This document shows, piece after piece, positions 19,391 to 29,159 of a stretch of DNA of 64,000 bases. Origin of the DNA: JBGPQJ01 sp963829485 (GTDB lineage Bacteria; Chloroflexota; Anaerolineae; Anaerolineales; Villigracilaceae); NCBI GenBank assembly GCA_963829485.1, contig CAWHIK010000002.1, forward strand, positions 1-64,000. The letters run 5' to 3'. The notes beneath the pieces were generated by a model. It made no database searches. It was given only the letters and a program-made list of their open reading frames with translations, and had not been told where the DNA came from. A program made the position numbers and the translations under genes. Position 1 is the first letter of the stretch. Each line of letters starts with the position of its first letter.

Positions 19391-20397
19391 CCACGACCGT
19401 TGAGAACAACGTCCGGTCCGCTCCCATGATCGTGTGCGACAATCTCGTCAAGATCTATCAGATCGCCGAGCATGACGTCGTCGCGCTACAAGGCCTGGAT
19501 CTGGAAATAAATACAGGCGAACTGGTGGGGATCGTCGGGGTGAGCGGCAGTGGAAAATCCACCCTGCTGAACATCCTCGGCGGGCTGGACCGTCCCTCCG
19601 CCGGGCGAATTCAGGTCAACGGGCAGAACCTGCTCAAGCTGCCCAACTCCGCGTTGGATCATTACCGTCTCAACACGGTGGGCTTTGTCTGGCAGCAGAG
19701 TGCCCGCAACCTGGTCTCGTATATGAGCGCGCAGAAGAACATCGAGCTGCCGATGACCTTGTTCGGTGAAAGCAGCAGGGAAAAACACCGCCGCGCGGAA
19801 GAGCTGCTCGAACTGGTCGGGTTGACGGACCGCCGGAATCACAACCTGTCAGAACTCTCCGGCGGCGAACAGCAGCGTGTGGCCATTTCGGTGGCACTGG
19901 CCAACCGCCCCAAGCTGCTCCTGGCCGACGAACCCACCGGCGAAGTGGATGAGGCGAACGCGAAGAGGATTTATCAGATCTTCAAGGATCTGAACCAGGA
20001 ATTCAACCTTACCACGTTGATCGTCAGCCACGATATGAATCTGGCTCGGCACGTGGACAGGGTGGTGGCCATCCGCGACGGCAAGGTGTCCTCGGAAACG
20101 CGGCGGCACGATCACCCGACGGCGGAGCACGGCTCAGCCTTCACCGAATTGATCGTGCTCGATTCCGCCGGCCGGCTGCAGATTCCCAGGGAGTTGATGG
20201 AACAGTTGGGCATGCAGCGTTATGTCCGCATGGAAGTGAAGGATGGCGGGATTCTCATCCTCCCGGTCGAACACCGCGGCGCGCAGCGGGATGAACCCGG
20301 GGAATTTTCCAATGATGTGCTCGCCGCAGCCCCCAAGAAGAGTTGGTTCCGAAGGCTGGTGGAACGCTGGAAGCCCGGGCGGGGGAGCAAACGATGA
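19387..20397 (+). CDS. ABC transporter ATPase with C-terminal AbrB-like segment
   Basis: 336 residues. The ATPase domain of the MacB/LolD type has Walker A GVSGSGKST (51-59), Q-loop near 103, signature LSGGEQQRV (157-165), Walker B LLLADE (177-182) and the H-loop His in 'VSHDM'. About 100 residues more than usual follow. Residues 254-293 ('LIVLDSAGRLQIPRELMEQL' and 'VRMEVKDGGILILP') resemble the SpoVT/AbrB DNA-binding fold, and the tail is basic. It overlaps both neighbours by 4 bases (ATGA), so the three genes form one operon and probably one complex. Confidence 0.9.
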   Translation: MTTTVENNVRSAPMIVCDNLVKIYQIAEHDVVALQGLDLEINTGELVGIVGVSGSGKSTLLNILGGLDRPSAGRIQVNGQNLLKLPNSALDHYRLNTVGFVWQQSARNLVSYMSAQKNIELPMTLFGESSREKHRRAEELLELVGLTDRRNHNLSELSGGEQQRVAISVALANRPKLLLADEPTGEVDEANAKRIYQIFKDLNQEFNLTTLIVSHDMNLARHVDRVVAIRDGKVSSETRRHDHPTAEHGSAFTELIVLDSAGRLQIPRELMEQLGMQRYVRMEVKDGGILILPVEHRGAQRDEPGEFSNDVLAAAPKKSWFRRLVERWKPGRGSKR

Positions 20398-21107
20398 ACA
20401 GCGAATACTCCGCACGCGAGCAGGTGATACTCACCCAGGACCTGTGGCGCACCTATCAGACAGGTATTCACCAGGAGGTTCATGCGCTCAGGGGAGTGAA
20501 CCTTTCTGTCGATAAGGGAAGCTACCTGGCCCTCAAGGGTCGCTCCGGCAGCGGAAAAACGACGTTGCTGAACTGCATCGGAGGCTTGGATAAGCCCACC
20601 CGCGGCTCGGTGCGCGTCTTTGACATCGAGCTCAAAGATTTGGACGATAAGGAATTGACCGATTTCTACAGGAAGAACGTGGGATTCATCTTCCAGGCGT
20701 TTGGCCTCACCCCTATTTACTCTGCCCTTGAAAATGTGGAAATTGTCCTGCAGATCGCCGGCATAGGTTACAAGTCCCGGCGGCAGAGGGCGGAACACTG
20801 CCTGGAGAGGGTCGGGCTGACCGACTGGATGCACCACCGCGTCCACGAGCTTTCCGGCGGTCAGCTTCAGCGTGTCGCGATTGCGCGCGCGCTGGCGAAC
20901 CAGCCGCGATTGATCCTGGCGGATGAGCCCACCGGAAAGTTGGATACCAGTACGGCGCGGGAGATATTTTCGCTGTTCCGCGAAATCGTGGAACAGGAAG
21001 GCGTCACCATCCTGATGGCTGCCCATGACCCGCTGGTGGATGAATATGTGGATAAAGTGCTTCAATTATCGGATGGGCTGATCATCGACACAGAAAGCTC
21101 AGCTTAG
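20394..21107 (+). CDS. ABC transporter ATPase (MacB/LolD type)
   Basis: 237 residues from the ATG at 20394, which overlaps the previous stop. Walker A GRSGSGKTT (49-57), signature LSGGQLQRV near 153 and Walker B LILADE near 174 are intact. Compact size with no extra domain. Together with the preceding ATPase it gives the permease two different nucleotide-binding subunits, so a hetero-dimeric ATPase pair is likely. It ends 87 bases before the stop of the convergent exporter gene. Confidence 0.92.
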   Translation: MNSEYSAREQVILTQDLWRTYQTGIHQEVHALRGVNLSVDKGSYLALKGRSGSGKTTLLNCIGGLDKPTRGSVRVFDIELKDLDDKELTDFYRKNVGFIFQAFGLTPIYSALENVEIVLQIAGIGYKSRRQRAEHCLERVGLTDWMHHRVHELSGGQLQRVAIARALANQPRLILADEPTGKLDTSTAREIFSLFREIVEQEGVTILMAAHDPLVDEYVDKVLQLSDGLIIDTESSA

Positions 21108-21194
21108 CAGGAGTAATTTTCGACAGGATGGGTCAATCTTCTCACGATTGATTCATCTCGACAGTCATTCCCCTCAATTTCACACGACAAATTA

Positions 21195-22952
21195 TTAGCC
21201 CGGCGATTGCAGCCGAGCATACACGCCGTTCATCCGGATCAATTCCGCATGTGTGCCGATCTCGGTGATCTCACCCTGCTCCAGCACCACGATCCGGTCT
21301 GCATTACGGATGGTGGAGAGGCGGTGGGCAACGACAAAGGTCGTGCGGCCTTTCATCAGGCGCGCCAGGGCTTCCTGGATCAGGCTTTCGGATTCAGAGT
21401 CAAGCGCTGAAGTCGCCTCATCCAGCACCAGCACCCGCGGGTTGCGGATAAGCGCCCGGGCGATCGCCAGACGCTGCTTCTGACCGCCGGAAAGTTTTGC
21501 GCCGCGCTCCCCGATGTGAGTTTCGAGTCCATCCGGCAGGGCGTGGACGAAATCCCAGGCATTGGCATCCCGCAGAGCAGATTCGACCGCGGCGTCTGAA
21601 ACTTTCCCCATACCATAAGCGATATTCTCGAACACCGTGCCTTCGAAAAGGATGGAATCCTGCGGGACGACAGAAATGAAATTGCGATAGGTGCGCAGGT
21701 CGATCTCGTTCATGTCGCGCCCGTCGAGCAGGATGCGGCCCTGGGTAGGGCGTACGAAACCGATCACCAGGTTCAACACGGTGGATTTACCGGCTCCCGA
21801 ATGCCCGACCAGGGCGATGTTCTCACCCGCGGGAACTTCCAGGGAAAATCCACTGATGACTTCAGCATCCGCATCGGGGTAGCGAAAGCCGACATCATCA
21901 AAACTGAAGTTACCCTTTACCGCGGCTACCTTAACCTTGCCCTCGTTTTGCTCCAGGTCCGGTGCCTCGAGCACTTCCCCTATGGAGCGGATCGATTCGA
22001 ATCCCTTGGAGATGGGCGGCATCAAATTGACCAGACCCATGACGGCGTTGGTCATGCTCCCAAAGAAACCGGTCAGCATCACCACATCCCCGGCCGTGAT
22101 GGGGATGACCTGGTAATAAGCCGCCCAGGCTGCAACGACCAGGCAGATCATATTGAAAATGTTGTAGGTCACCCAGGAAACAGACCCGAAAATGGCGTTC
22201 GTGATGTCGAGCTCCATCCCGGCTGTGCGGACCTGTGTCAGGGTGGAATCGATGCGCTCAAGCTCATCCCGCTCGAGTCCGTGCGCCCGCGTGATGGGAA
22301 TGAGATGAGTCATTTCGTTGACATGGGCTGCCATGCGTTCCACCTCGGCGCGGAAGCGCTGGTTGCGGCTGGAAAGGGTCTTGCGCATGCTTTGCACCAG
22401 CAGCGCGGATACCGGCACCATGACCAGGAAGAACGGCAGAAAAGCCGGCGCACGGAATGCGGTGATCACCAGGGCGCCGACCAGGCTGCTGACCGCCGCC
22501 AGACCTCCGTCGAAAAGCTGGCGCACCATTTGCTCAATCGCCTCCACGTCGCGGACGACCTTCGTCTGCAGCACACCGGCGCTGGCATGGGTGTAATACC
22601 CGATCGAAAGACGCTGCAACTGCCGCGCCAGGGCTGAACGCAGGCGCGTTTCCATGTGGCGGAGGGCGATGCTCAACTCCCGCATATATAAGACATGCAT
22701 GGGAATGTTCTGGAAGAGCAGCAGAAGCAGAATGAAGGCGTTCCACCATAATTCAGAGATGTCTTTATGCTGGACGACAACATCGATCATATTCGCCGTC
22801 AGGAGCGGCAAGATCCAGACCGGGATGTGTTTAACAATGAACGCGACAGTGGCAAGAAAAACATGCCCTCGGTCGGGTTTGAAAAGCAGGCGGAGGGTTT
22901 GAACCGGAGTTTCACCCCGGTACTGGTGTTCTATCAGTATTTGTTCGGACAT
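21195..22952 (-). CDS. ABC exporter, fused membrane and ATPase domains
   Basis: 585 residues, the standard half-transporter size. Six membrane helices lie within about 30-310 (clear ones at 32-55, 70-90, 150-185 and 255-300). The ATPase domain has Walker A GHSGAGKST (383-391), signature LSGGQKQRL near 488, Walker B 'VLVLDEATSALD' and 'AHRLSTIRNADRI'. It belongs to the MsbA/BmrA-like group that exports lipids, peptides or drugs as a homodimer. It lies downstream of the minus-strand sugar operon (72-bp gap) but may have its own promoter. Substrate unknown. Confidence 0.92.
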   Translation of the reverse strand: MSEQILIEHQYRGETPVQTLRLLFKPDRGHVFLATVAFIVKHIPVWILPLLTANMIDVVVQHKDISELWWNAFILLLLLFQNIPMHVLYMRELSIALRHMETRLRSALARQLQRLSIGYYTHASAGVLQTKVVRDVEAIEQMVRQLFDGGLAAVSSLVGALVITAFRAPAFLPFFLVMVPVSALLVQSMRKTLSSRNQRFRAEVERMAAHVNEMTHLIPITRAHGLERDELERIDSTLTQVRTAGMELDITNAIFGSVSWVTYNIFNMICLVVAAWAAYYQVIPITAGDVVMLTGFFGSMTNAVMGLVNLMPPISKGFESIRSIGEVLEAPDLEQNEGKVKVAAVKGNFSFDDVGFRYPDADAEVISGFSLEVPAGENIALVGHSGAGKSTVLNLVIGFVRPTQGRILLDGRDMNEIDLRTYRNFISVVPQDSILFEGTVFENIAYGMGKVSDAAVESALRDANAWDFVHALPDGLETHIGERGAKLSGGQKQRLAIARALIRNPRVLVLDEATSALDSESESLIQEALARLMKGRTTFVVAHRLSTIRNADRIVVLEQGEITEIGTHAELIRMNGVYARLQSPG

Positions 22953-23024
22953 GGCAATCTCGAAGACTTAAATCCCACTCTCTTTGAAGATGTATTTTCA
23001 GGATGCACGATCATTATTATCCAC

Positions 23025-24068
23025 TCAACGCAACTCCAATGCGGCGCGGGTCATCGCGAAATAATTCTCATCGGGCACATAATCGGGCACCGAATTCCCA
23101 GTACCCAGGGCATACCCACCGCGGCCATCGGTTTGAGCGAGCAGCGCTTTGGCGCGCTGGTATATCTGTTCCGGCTGAGCCCGGCACATGAAGTCCACAT
23201 CGATGCCGCCGATAATGGCAAACTTGTCATGGTGAAGTTCGTAAGCCTGTTCCACCGGCAGAATGTTGTCCTCGTACGAGTGACGGGCGTCGATGCCCAA
23301 ATCAACCAAATCGTCCAGGATCCGGTCGAAGTAACCGCACGAGTGCAGGATGACCGGTTTTCCGTTCGCGTAAATCGTGCCGATAATCCGTTTATGCCAG
23401 GGAAAGATGTACTGCCTCATCTGCCGTGTCGAGAGTAATGTCTGAGTCCTGAAACCCCAATCATCATTGTCGATGCAGGCTCCCACCGCCGGATGCGCAG
23501 ATACGGCTTTATAGAAATACTCCAACCGTTGGCCGATCTCGTTGATTATTTTTCCCACCAACGCCGGGTCATCGGCCAGCAGGTAGCAAAGGGGCTCGTA
23601 ACCGATGATCTGGATGGCATTTTCCAGCACCCCGCACGGACCATAACCGATCAGCTTCATCCCAGCCGGCAGTTGAGCAGAAAGCACATCCAGGATCGTG
23701 TATTCTGCCTTCGAGGGATCGGGCCACGGGTAGGCATCGAAAGATTTCCGATCGTGGATCATTCCGCCTTCGTTGATCGAAATCGTACGCGTGCCCACGA
23801 CTCGTTTGGATGGGAACTCGAATCCGGGAACGAGCACATTGGTGAAATCGTATCCGGCGCGGAGGTAGGCGTACATCACCTGGATCTGACGGGCATACCT
23901 TGCCTCCGATTCAATGCCGGAGAGCGGTGCCAGCCGTTGATACAACCTGTCGTTCAGGAAGAATTCGAAAAGTGTCGGGCGGGATGGATTGTCACGCCGC
24001 ATGACCGCCAGAAGGTTGTTGAAATCCGGCGTCCCGACATTTTCAGGGACTTGGTTCCAATCTATCAT
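23025..24068 (-). CDS. URO-D/MtaA-like methyltransferase family protein (copy 4)
   Basis: 347 residues. It has the clear HxC metal motif in 'VILHSCGYF', as in MtaA/CmuA-type methyl-corrinoid methyltransferases. The second Cys of the zinc site is missing; the matching region is 'YALGTGNSVPDYVP'. The start ATG overlaps the stop of the FAD oxidoreductase by 4 bases (ATGA), so the two are translationally coupled. It is the last hydrolase-operon gene before the exporter. Confidence 0.85.
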   Translation of the reverse strand: MIDWNQVPENVGTPDFNNLLAVMRRDNPSRPTLFEFFLNDRLYQRLAPLSGIESEARYARQIQVMYAYLRAGYDFTNVLVPGFEFPSKRVVGTRTISINEGGMIHDRKSFDAYPWPDPSKAEYTILDVLSAQLPAGMKLIGYGPCGVLENAIQIIGYEPLCYLLADDPALVGKIINEIGQRLEYFYKAVSAHPAVGACIDNDDWGFRTQTLLSTRQMRQYIFPWHKRIIGTIYANGKPVILHSCGYFDRILDDLVDLGIDARHSYEDNILPVEQAYELHHDKFAIIGGIDVDFMCRAQPEQIYQRAKALLAQTDGRGGYALGTGNSVPDYVPDENYFAMTRAALELR

Positions 24069-25336
24069 TTTGCATCCTCGGGGGTGGGAGTCACTTCGGG
24101 AGCAAAAGGTTTGTGTTTCCGGGGGTCAAGTTCCATTCCATCGGTGGCTAATTGCGCGCGCAGGGCAGCCACGTCCACTTCTCGAATATCCTGCTTTCCA
24201 GTTTCAATTGCCAGTGCCGCAGCAGTACCTGCAGCCTGCCCCATGGCACAGACGGTGGGTGTCATCCGGTAACTCGACATGGCGATCTGGTCTCCGCTGA
24301 TCGGTTTGCCGGCCACCAGCAGGTTTTTCAAGCCTTTTGGAATCATCGTCTGCAGCGGGATGGCATAGGGATGAACTTTTTGCCTCCAACCCACATGGCC
24401 GGGCTTGGTAAGGGAATGAAAATCGATCTGCGATGTTGCCACCGCAACGCCGTCCGGGAAATCTTTGGGGACAGAACCGATAATGTCATCCTTGGTCAAG
24501 GTATATTCGCCCAGGATACGCCGTCCCTCCCGAATACCGATCTTCTGTCCGGAGGAAGCGAGGGCAAAAGTAGGATACCGTTTCTGCACATAATAGGCGA
24601 TCCGCACCAGTTGACGGCGGGCTTCCTGCTCAGCTTGACTGAGACTGACCGGGTCTGTCGAATCGTGACCCATGATCTTGGTCATGTTAGCATACAACCT
24701 GTTATCCGCCAGCCTGAGCGGACCATGCAAGCCGGGCAGGTCAGCCTGGCTGTTGATGGGGGCAAAACCCGCAGGTAAATAAGACTCACGCAGTTTGCCG
24801 GTGTCGTAGAACATGGCTGTCAACGACATGTGCAGGGTGCGTCCATTTTCAGGATGCCCAAGCTGAAAATCTGCGCCGGACAAAAACGCCAGGTCGCCCT
24901 CGCCCGTTGCATCAATATAGTATCGGGCTTCGAATTCCATGAACTTACTGGCGGAGACTGCGCGAATTTGCTTCAGGTTTCCATCTTCGGTTCGCGATTC
25001 TACAACCGACGTGTTGAATAAAACATCGACTCCGGCTTCATCAATCAGGATTTGCCAGACCAGTTTAAGATATTCACCGATGAAGTATCGTCCCTGCAAA
25101 GCATCGAAGTTTTTCAACTCTGAGATCAGGCGGGTGAGTATATTTCCCAGACCTTCCAGATTGGAATAAAGCTCATTAACCCCTCCGGCAGTGGAGACAC
25201 CGCCCAGGCAGTTCCCTTCTTCGATTAGAAGAACTCGATGGCCACGCCGGGCGGCAGCGACCGCGGCAGCACTTCCCGCCGTGCCTCCACCCGCGACAAT
25301 AATGTCAGGTGTATAGGGGGTGTTGATGACGTTCAT
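24065..25336 (-). CDS. FAD-dependent oxidoreductase (FAD_oxidored family)
   Basis: 423 residues. The N-terminal FAD motif is 'DIIVAGGGTAGSAAAVAAAR' with a terminal Glu in 'VLLIEEG', followed by 'GVSTAGGVNE'. 'YYIDATGEGDLAFLSGA' is the second FAD signature of the PF12831 group. These proteins are common in polysaccharide-utilisation loci of soil and gut bacteria, where they oxidise sugars or act on unknown substrates. There is no signal peptide. It overlaps GH10 upstream and the URO-D gene downstream by 4 bases each. Confidence 0.85.
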   Translation of the reverse strand: MNVINTPYTPDIIVAGGGTAGSAAAVAAARRGHRVLLIEEGNCLGGVSTAGGVNELYSNLEGLGNILTRLISELKNFDALQGRYFIGEYLKLVWQILIDEAGVDVLFNTSVVESRTEDGNLKQIRAVSASKFMEFEARYYIDATGEGDLAFLSGADFQLGHPENGRTLHMSLTAMFYDTGKLRESYLPAGFAPINSQADLPGLHGPLRLADNRLYANMTKIMGHDSTDPVSLSQAEQEARRQLVRIAYYVQKRYPTFALASSGQKIGIREGRRILGEYTLTKDDIIGSVPKDFPDGVAVATSQIDFHSLTKPGHVGWRQKVHPYAIPLQTMIPKGLKNLLVAGKPISGDQIAMSSYRMTPTVCAMGQAAGTAAALAIETGKQDIREVDVAALRAQLATDGMELDPRKHKPFAPEVTPTPEDAK

Positions 25337-26661
25337 CGAATTCTGATTGTCTCTTCGTTCTCTTTATTTTCTGAAAGGTGGAACTCGAACGCGGGATGCC
25401 GCTGTCCATCCTTCGGATTTACGATTTCGTATTTTCCAAGGAAACCATTGAAAGCGATCTCCCCGTTTTCATCGGTGCAGGCAGTGAAAGGCTGTGTCAG
25501 CCACTCGCCTTTGATGAGTTTCTTGAGCCTTTCAAAAACAGGCTTGGGACGGTATTCCTCATCGATCAAACCACCTTCCTTGATCCAGCTGCCTCGGTCG
25601 GATAGTCCCCAATGATTGATCGAGACAACCGATGGATGGCCGAAGCACTGCCGGTACATCTGCTCCATGAAATCGGCCTGGGCTTCCCGCGACCACTTCC
25701 CCTCCCGGAAGCCGCCCTCGATCTCCTGCTCCCACGAAGGCTGGTGCAGCTCGGTGATGTGGATGGGGATGTCCAACTCGCGGTACATTTCCAAGGTTTC
25801 CCACATTTCATGCGGCCACAGCCAGTGATTGAGCGGGTGCACCTGCAGCCCCAGCCCGGAGACAGGCGCACCGCGCCGCTTCAATTCGATGATCAGATCG
25901 TAGAAACGCTGACGGACGTGAGGATCGAACTCCTGGTTGTAGTCGTTGACGATCAGCGTGGCGCGCGGGTTGGCAGCATATGCCCAGCGGAAGGAATCCT
26001 CCACCCAATCGGCGGCTTCAGGGATGGGGATCTCCCGTTTGAAGGCGCCGCTCACCTCGATCCCGCGCCACAGATCGATCTCGTGGTAACGCTGCCGGAA
26101 GGCTGGATTCGTACCCTCCGCCCAGGAGATATGATTGACCCCCTCGTTGGTGACATCCCAGATACGGATGTCCTGTTCGAATCCTTTAACGAGGCTGGTA
26201 ACCCGCGCGCGAATTAGCGGTTCGACCGTCCCCTCGGGCATATCATACAGCCATTCCGGTATCCCGGCGGTATACGGCCAGACCAGGGGATGTCCCTTGG
26301 GTGTCACGCTGTTGGCTTTGCACCACTCCAACACGGGGAGCATACGCGGCCATTGCGTCTGACCCGGCTTGGGTTCATAGTACGGCCAGTAGAACGGGAA
26401 AATCGCCAGGTTGAACAATTCAAGAAATCGCTGCTTGAACAGGTCGGGCTTATAGGGCGCGTCTCCCCAAACGAGGTCAAAGATCAGATTGCCGAAAAGG
26501 AAATCCTGAGTTTTCTGCGTGACCTGAACATCAAGCCCTTTGACGGGTTCACCGGCTGAGGAGACAAATCGCAATCGAGCCTTTTTTTTGCGATAACGCT
26601 CCACGTTCTCCGTTGAATAATTCAGATGTGTTTCCCATTCCTGTCGTTGCTTGTCCGTCAT
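25333..26661 (-). CDS. Glycoside hydrolase family 10 (endo-beta-1,4-xylanase)
   Basis: 442 residues. The TIM barrel shows GH10 motifs in order: 'GHPLVW' (residues 123-128), 'DVTNE' with acid/base Glu173, 'LGLQVHP' near 270 and 'HITELHQP' with nucleophile Glu304. A short N-terminal beta region (about 28-55) and a C-terminal extension with 'GEIAFNGFLGKYEIV' (about 400-430) frame it. No signal peptide, so it should cut imported xylo-oligosaccharides like intracellular GH10 enzymes. AGGAGG stands 5 bases before the ATG. Confidence 0.92.
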   Translation of the reverse strand: MTDKQRQEWETHLNYSTENVERYRKKKARLRFVSSAGEPVKGLDVQVTQKTQDFLFGNLIFDLVWGDAPYKPDLFKQRFLELFNLAIFPFYWPYYEPKPGQTQWPRMLPVLEWCKANSVTPKGHPLVWPYTAGIPEWLYDMPEGTVEPLIRARVTSLVKGFEQDIRIWDVTNEGVNHISWAEGTNPAFRQRYHEIDLWRGIEVSGAFKREIPIPEAADWVEDSFRWAYAANPRATLIVNDYNQEFDPHVRQRFYDLIIELKRRGAPVSGLGLQVHPLNHWLWPHEMWETLEMYRELDIPIHITELHQPSWEQEIEGGFREGKWSREAQADFMEQMYRQCFGHPSVVSINHWGLSDRGSWIKEGGLIDEEYRPKPVFERLKKLIKGEWLTQPFTACTDENGEIAFNGFLGKYEIVNPKDGQRHPAFEFHLSENKENEETIRIR

Positions 26662-26683
26662 ATCCGCCTCCTGAATTCAATCC

Positions 26684-27640
26684 TTATTTGAAAGCTGTCA
26701 AATCCCATGGTTCCTGCCATCGGATTTTAACCTGGTCATTTTCAAACCGAACCGGCAGCCAGACATAACGCGAGTCGCGCAAATTGTCCTTATTCCAACG
26801 ATCGAACATGGCGATGAGTGCGTTACTGTTACCGGCCAGAGGAAACACATAGGCACTTTGGGCATGGAACGTGATGTCCGCATTCGGGCCGATGCAGGGA
26901 TTCCCCAGCACCGTCCAGGGACCAAGCGGAGAATCAGCGGCAGCCAGTTCGGCCTGGTTCGGGTCCCAACCCGTGCAGCCGGACGAGATGATGTAATACT
27001 TCCCTCCATGCTTGAACACCGCCGGCGCTTCGCGCGATTGGCCGATGAAGGCGCGGGATTCGTTCTGGGTGGGGCGCAGATACTCGTTATCGAGTTGGAT
27101 GATGTGCAGGGTCTTGTTCCACTCGGAAGAAAAGAATAGAAAAGCCGAACCGTCGTCATCCTGGAAAACGGTCATGTCCCGGCTGTCATTCCCGTTGGGA
27201 CGTATGCTTCCGAGGTAAATGTAGGGTCCGGTGGGCTTATCGCTGATGGCGATGCCAATGCAGGCGTATTCATAATCCGCGGTGTCGACGTGTGCAAATA
27301 ACACATACTTCCCGGTCTTTGGATTTCGGATCACCTTGGGACGTTCGAGTACCTTCGAGGGATGCAGGTCGCTTTGAGGATTATTGGGTTCGGCACGGAG
27401 AACCACGCCCTCGTTTTTCCAGTTCAGCAGGTCGGTGGATGAGTAGCAGGAGACCCCGATCACATCCACGCGATGGAGAAAGCCTTTGCTTTCATCGAGA
27501 TAATTCTCCCCGTCTTTGTTTTCGCCGAACCAATAGTAAGTGCCGTTGTCGAAAAGCATACAGCCGCCGTGCGCCTGAATGGGTTTGCCATCGGTATCGA
27601 GCCAGGGTTGGCCGGGGCGGAAGGATGTGTTGAGGGTCAT
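26684..27640 (-). CDS. GH43-like five-bladed propeller hydrolase (GH43_24/galactanase-like)
   Basis: 318 residues from the ATG at 27640, with GGAG 8 bases upstream; a TTG at 27652 is less likely. The start 'WLDTDGKPIQAHGGCMLFDNGTYYWFGENK' matches the exo-beta-1,3-galactanase branch (GH43_24) and related clan GH-F proteins. 'ERPKVIRNPKTGKYVLF' and 'SREAPAVFKHGGKYYIISS' carry the acid and pKa-modulating positions. No signal peptide or carbohydrate-binding domain. The likely job is trimming galactan or arabinogalactan side chains; substrate by family inference only. Confidence 0.8.
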   Translation of the reverse strand: MTLNTSFRPGQPWLDTDGKPIQAHGGCMLFDNGTYYWFGENKDGENYLDESKGFLHRVDVIGVSCYSSTDLLNWKNEGVVLRAEPNNPQSDLHPSKVLERPKVIRNPKTGKYVLFAHVDTADYEYACIGIAISDKPTGPYIYLGSIRPNGNDSRDMTVFQDDDGSAFLFFSSEWNKTLHIIQLDNEYLRPTQNESRAFIGQSREAPAVFKHGGKYYIISSGCTGWDPNQAELAAADSPLGPWTVLGNPCIGPNADITFHAQSAYVFPLAGNSNALIAMFDRWNKDNLRDSRYVWLPVRFENDQVKIRWQEPWDLTAFK

Positions 27641-27672
27641 GGTGTTCTCCAAGGAGCAAAATAACTCTCGCG

Positions 27673-29046
27673 TTACGTGGTGTGGTTTTTGATGATATTT
27701 TCAAGCGCGGTGCGCCGGTTGCATCTGGCAAAATCGAATGAAGCCATCAGCGCGTCGATCTCCGGTTCGGTCATGCCGCGGAACTGTTCGGCAAACGCGG
27801 GCAGGATGAGACGGGAGACGAAGCGGTCGCCGATTGTGAAGCCCAACTCTTCGAGGGGTGAATTCCATTTACCGGGCAACGCTTCCAGCCGGGACTGGAT
27901 ATGGGTCGCCAAAGCCTGCAGATGGGAATCCAGCCCCGGCGAAGCGCGATCGATCCAACTATCCGCCCGCAGCTCGGTCTTGACCCGGTGGACGGGCTGG
28001 ATGCGCTTCATCCAGGGTGAGTCGGCATCGACGGTCACGATCCCCATCCGGCCGATATCCTTGTAATTCCAGATCGTCCAATGGTCGCCAAAGGATTCGA
28101 TGATGTCGAGATAATCGCTCATCACCTGGAATTTTGATTCGTAGAAACGCGGATCGTTGTAGACGGGACCAAACTCGCTGATGTAGTGCGGTACGTTGTG
28201 TGTGGCGCAATAAGCGCGGCGTTGTTGATAGATCTGTTCAAGATGGGAACGGTTGAAATTCGAGGTTGGATAGTCCACATCATCCAAGCCAGGGTTGACG
28301 TACAGGTGACTGCTGTAAACCACATTCGGATCAGGCGGGGACTCGAGCTGGCTGAAATCCTGCGAGTAGTTGTTGCCTTCAAAGTTAAGGATGTGACGCG
28401 GATCGATGGCGCGAATGGCATGGGTAACGCGGCGATAGTAACGGTTGAGCTTGGCGGCGTCGCGCGCTTCAGGCTCGTTCATGATGCCATACATGGCGAC
28501 GGCGGGTTCATCCTTGTAACGCCGGGCGAGTTGCTCCCAGAGCGCCACGGCACGGTCTTCGAAGTGGCTATGATCCCAAAACTGCGGCGTCCCACCCGCG
28601 GGATTATCGCAGTGCCAGCCGCGGCTTTGCCAGCCGGGAAAGGCATGAAAATCGAGTGAAATATATACTCCAGCGTTGTTCGCCCATTGGATAACCTTGT
28701 CGAGCCAGGCAAAGCCTGCGGGTTGATAGACAAAGGGCTGATCATCCGATTCGAAATGGCGGTAGTTGAACGCCACCCGCATGAAATTACACCCCAGGCT
28801 TTTGACATAATCAAAATCCGCCTGTCCGGCAAAGGCTTGCAGATAACGGTCAAAGAAGTACTGCCCTTTTTCTTTTCCCAAAACATCTGCGACTGCCCGG
28901 CGGAAATCGCTCTCTGCGCCGGGGTAGCCGCTCATGAAGTTTTCCATGTTCAGCCAGCCGCCCAGACAAAAACCACGCAGGCGGATTTCATCTCCGCGGG
29001 CAGTGTGGATTTTGTTTCCGGTGACTTTCAGGAATTCAAGGACCAT
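27673..29046 (-). CDS. Glycoside hydrolase family 5 (cellulase-like)
   Basis: 457 residues. The GH5 barrel starts with 'LRGFCLGGWLNMENFM' and shows 'RVAFNYRHF', acid/base Glu191 in 'GIMNEP' and nucleophile Glu290 in 'YISEFGP'. About 100 residues after the barrel have no recognised domain. The family covers endoglucanases, mannanases and exo-glucosidases; the 'GGWLNMENFM' form is closest to exo-glucanase-like subfamilies. Intracellular by lack of signal. GAGGAG is 7 bases before the ATG. A 113-bp gap to the upstream gene contains nothing I can name. Confidence 0.88.
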   Translation of the reverse strand: MVLEFLKVTGNKIHTARGDEIRLRGFCLGGWLNMENFMSGYPGAESDFRRAVADVLGKEKGQYFFDRYLQAFAGQADFDYVKSLGCNFMRVAFNYRHFESDDQPFVYQPAGFAWLDKVIQWANNAGVYISLDFHAFPGWQSRGWHCDNPAGGTPQFWDHSHFEDRAVALWEQLARRYKDEPAVAMYGIMNEPEARDAAKLNRYYRRVTHAIRAIDPRHILNFEGNNYSQDFSQLESPPDPNVVYSSHLYVNPGLDDVDYPTSNFNRSHLEQIYQQRRAYCATHNVPHYISEFGPVYNDPRFYESKFQVMSDYLDIIESFGDHWTIWNYKDIGRMGIVTVDADSPWMKRIQPVHRVKTELRADSWIDRASPGLDSHLQALATHIQSRLEALPGKWNSPLEELGFTIGDRFVSRLILPAFAEQFRGMTEPEIDALMASFDFARCNRRTALENIIKNHTT

Positions 29047-29159
29047 GACATGCTCCTCTTCGATATTTCTGCAAGGTTTTCACGTGTTACATTTAGTTTC
29101 TGGCGTCTCCTGCCACGTAATCCCCAACAGATTATGCAGCAAAGTCTTTCCTGGACTCC

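Noticed and set aside
21132..21150. Terminator between the converging ABC genes
   Set aside because: Only a 6-bp stem with 7-base loop and no T-run; too weak to list.
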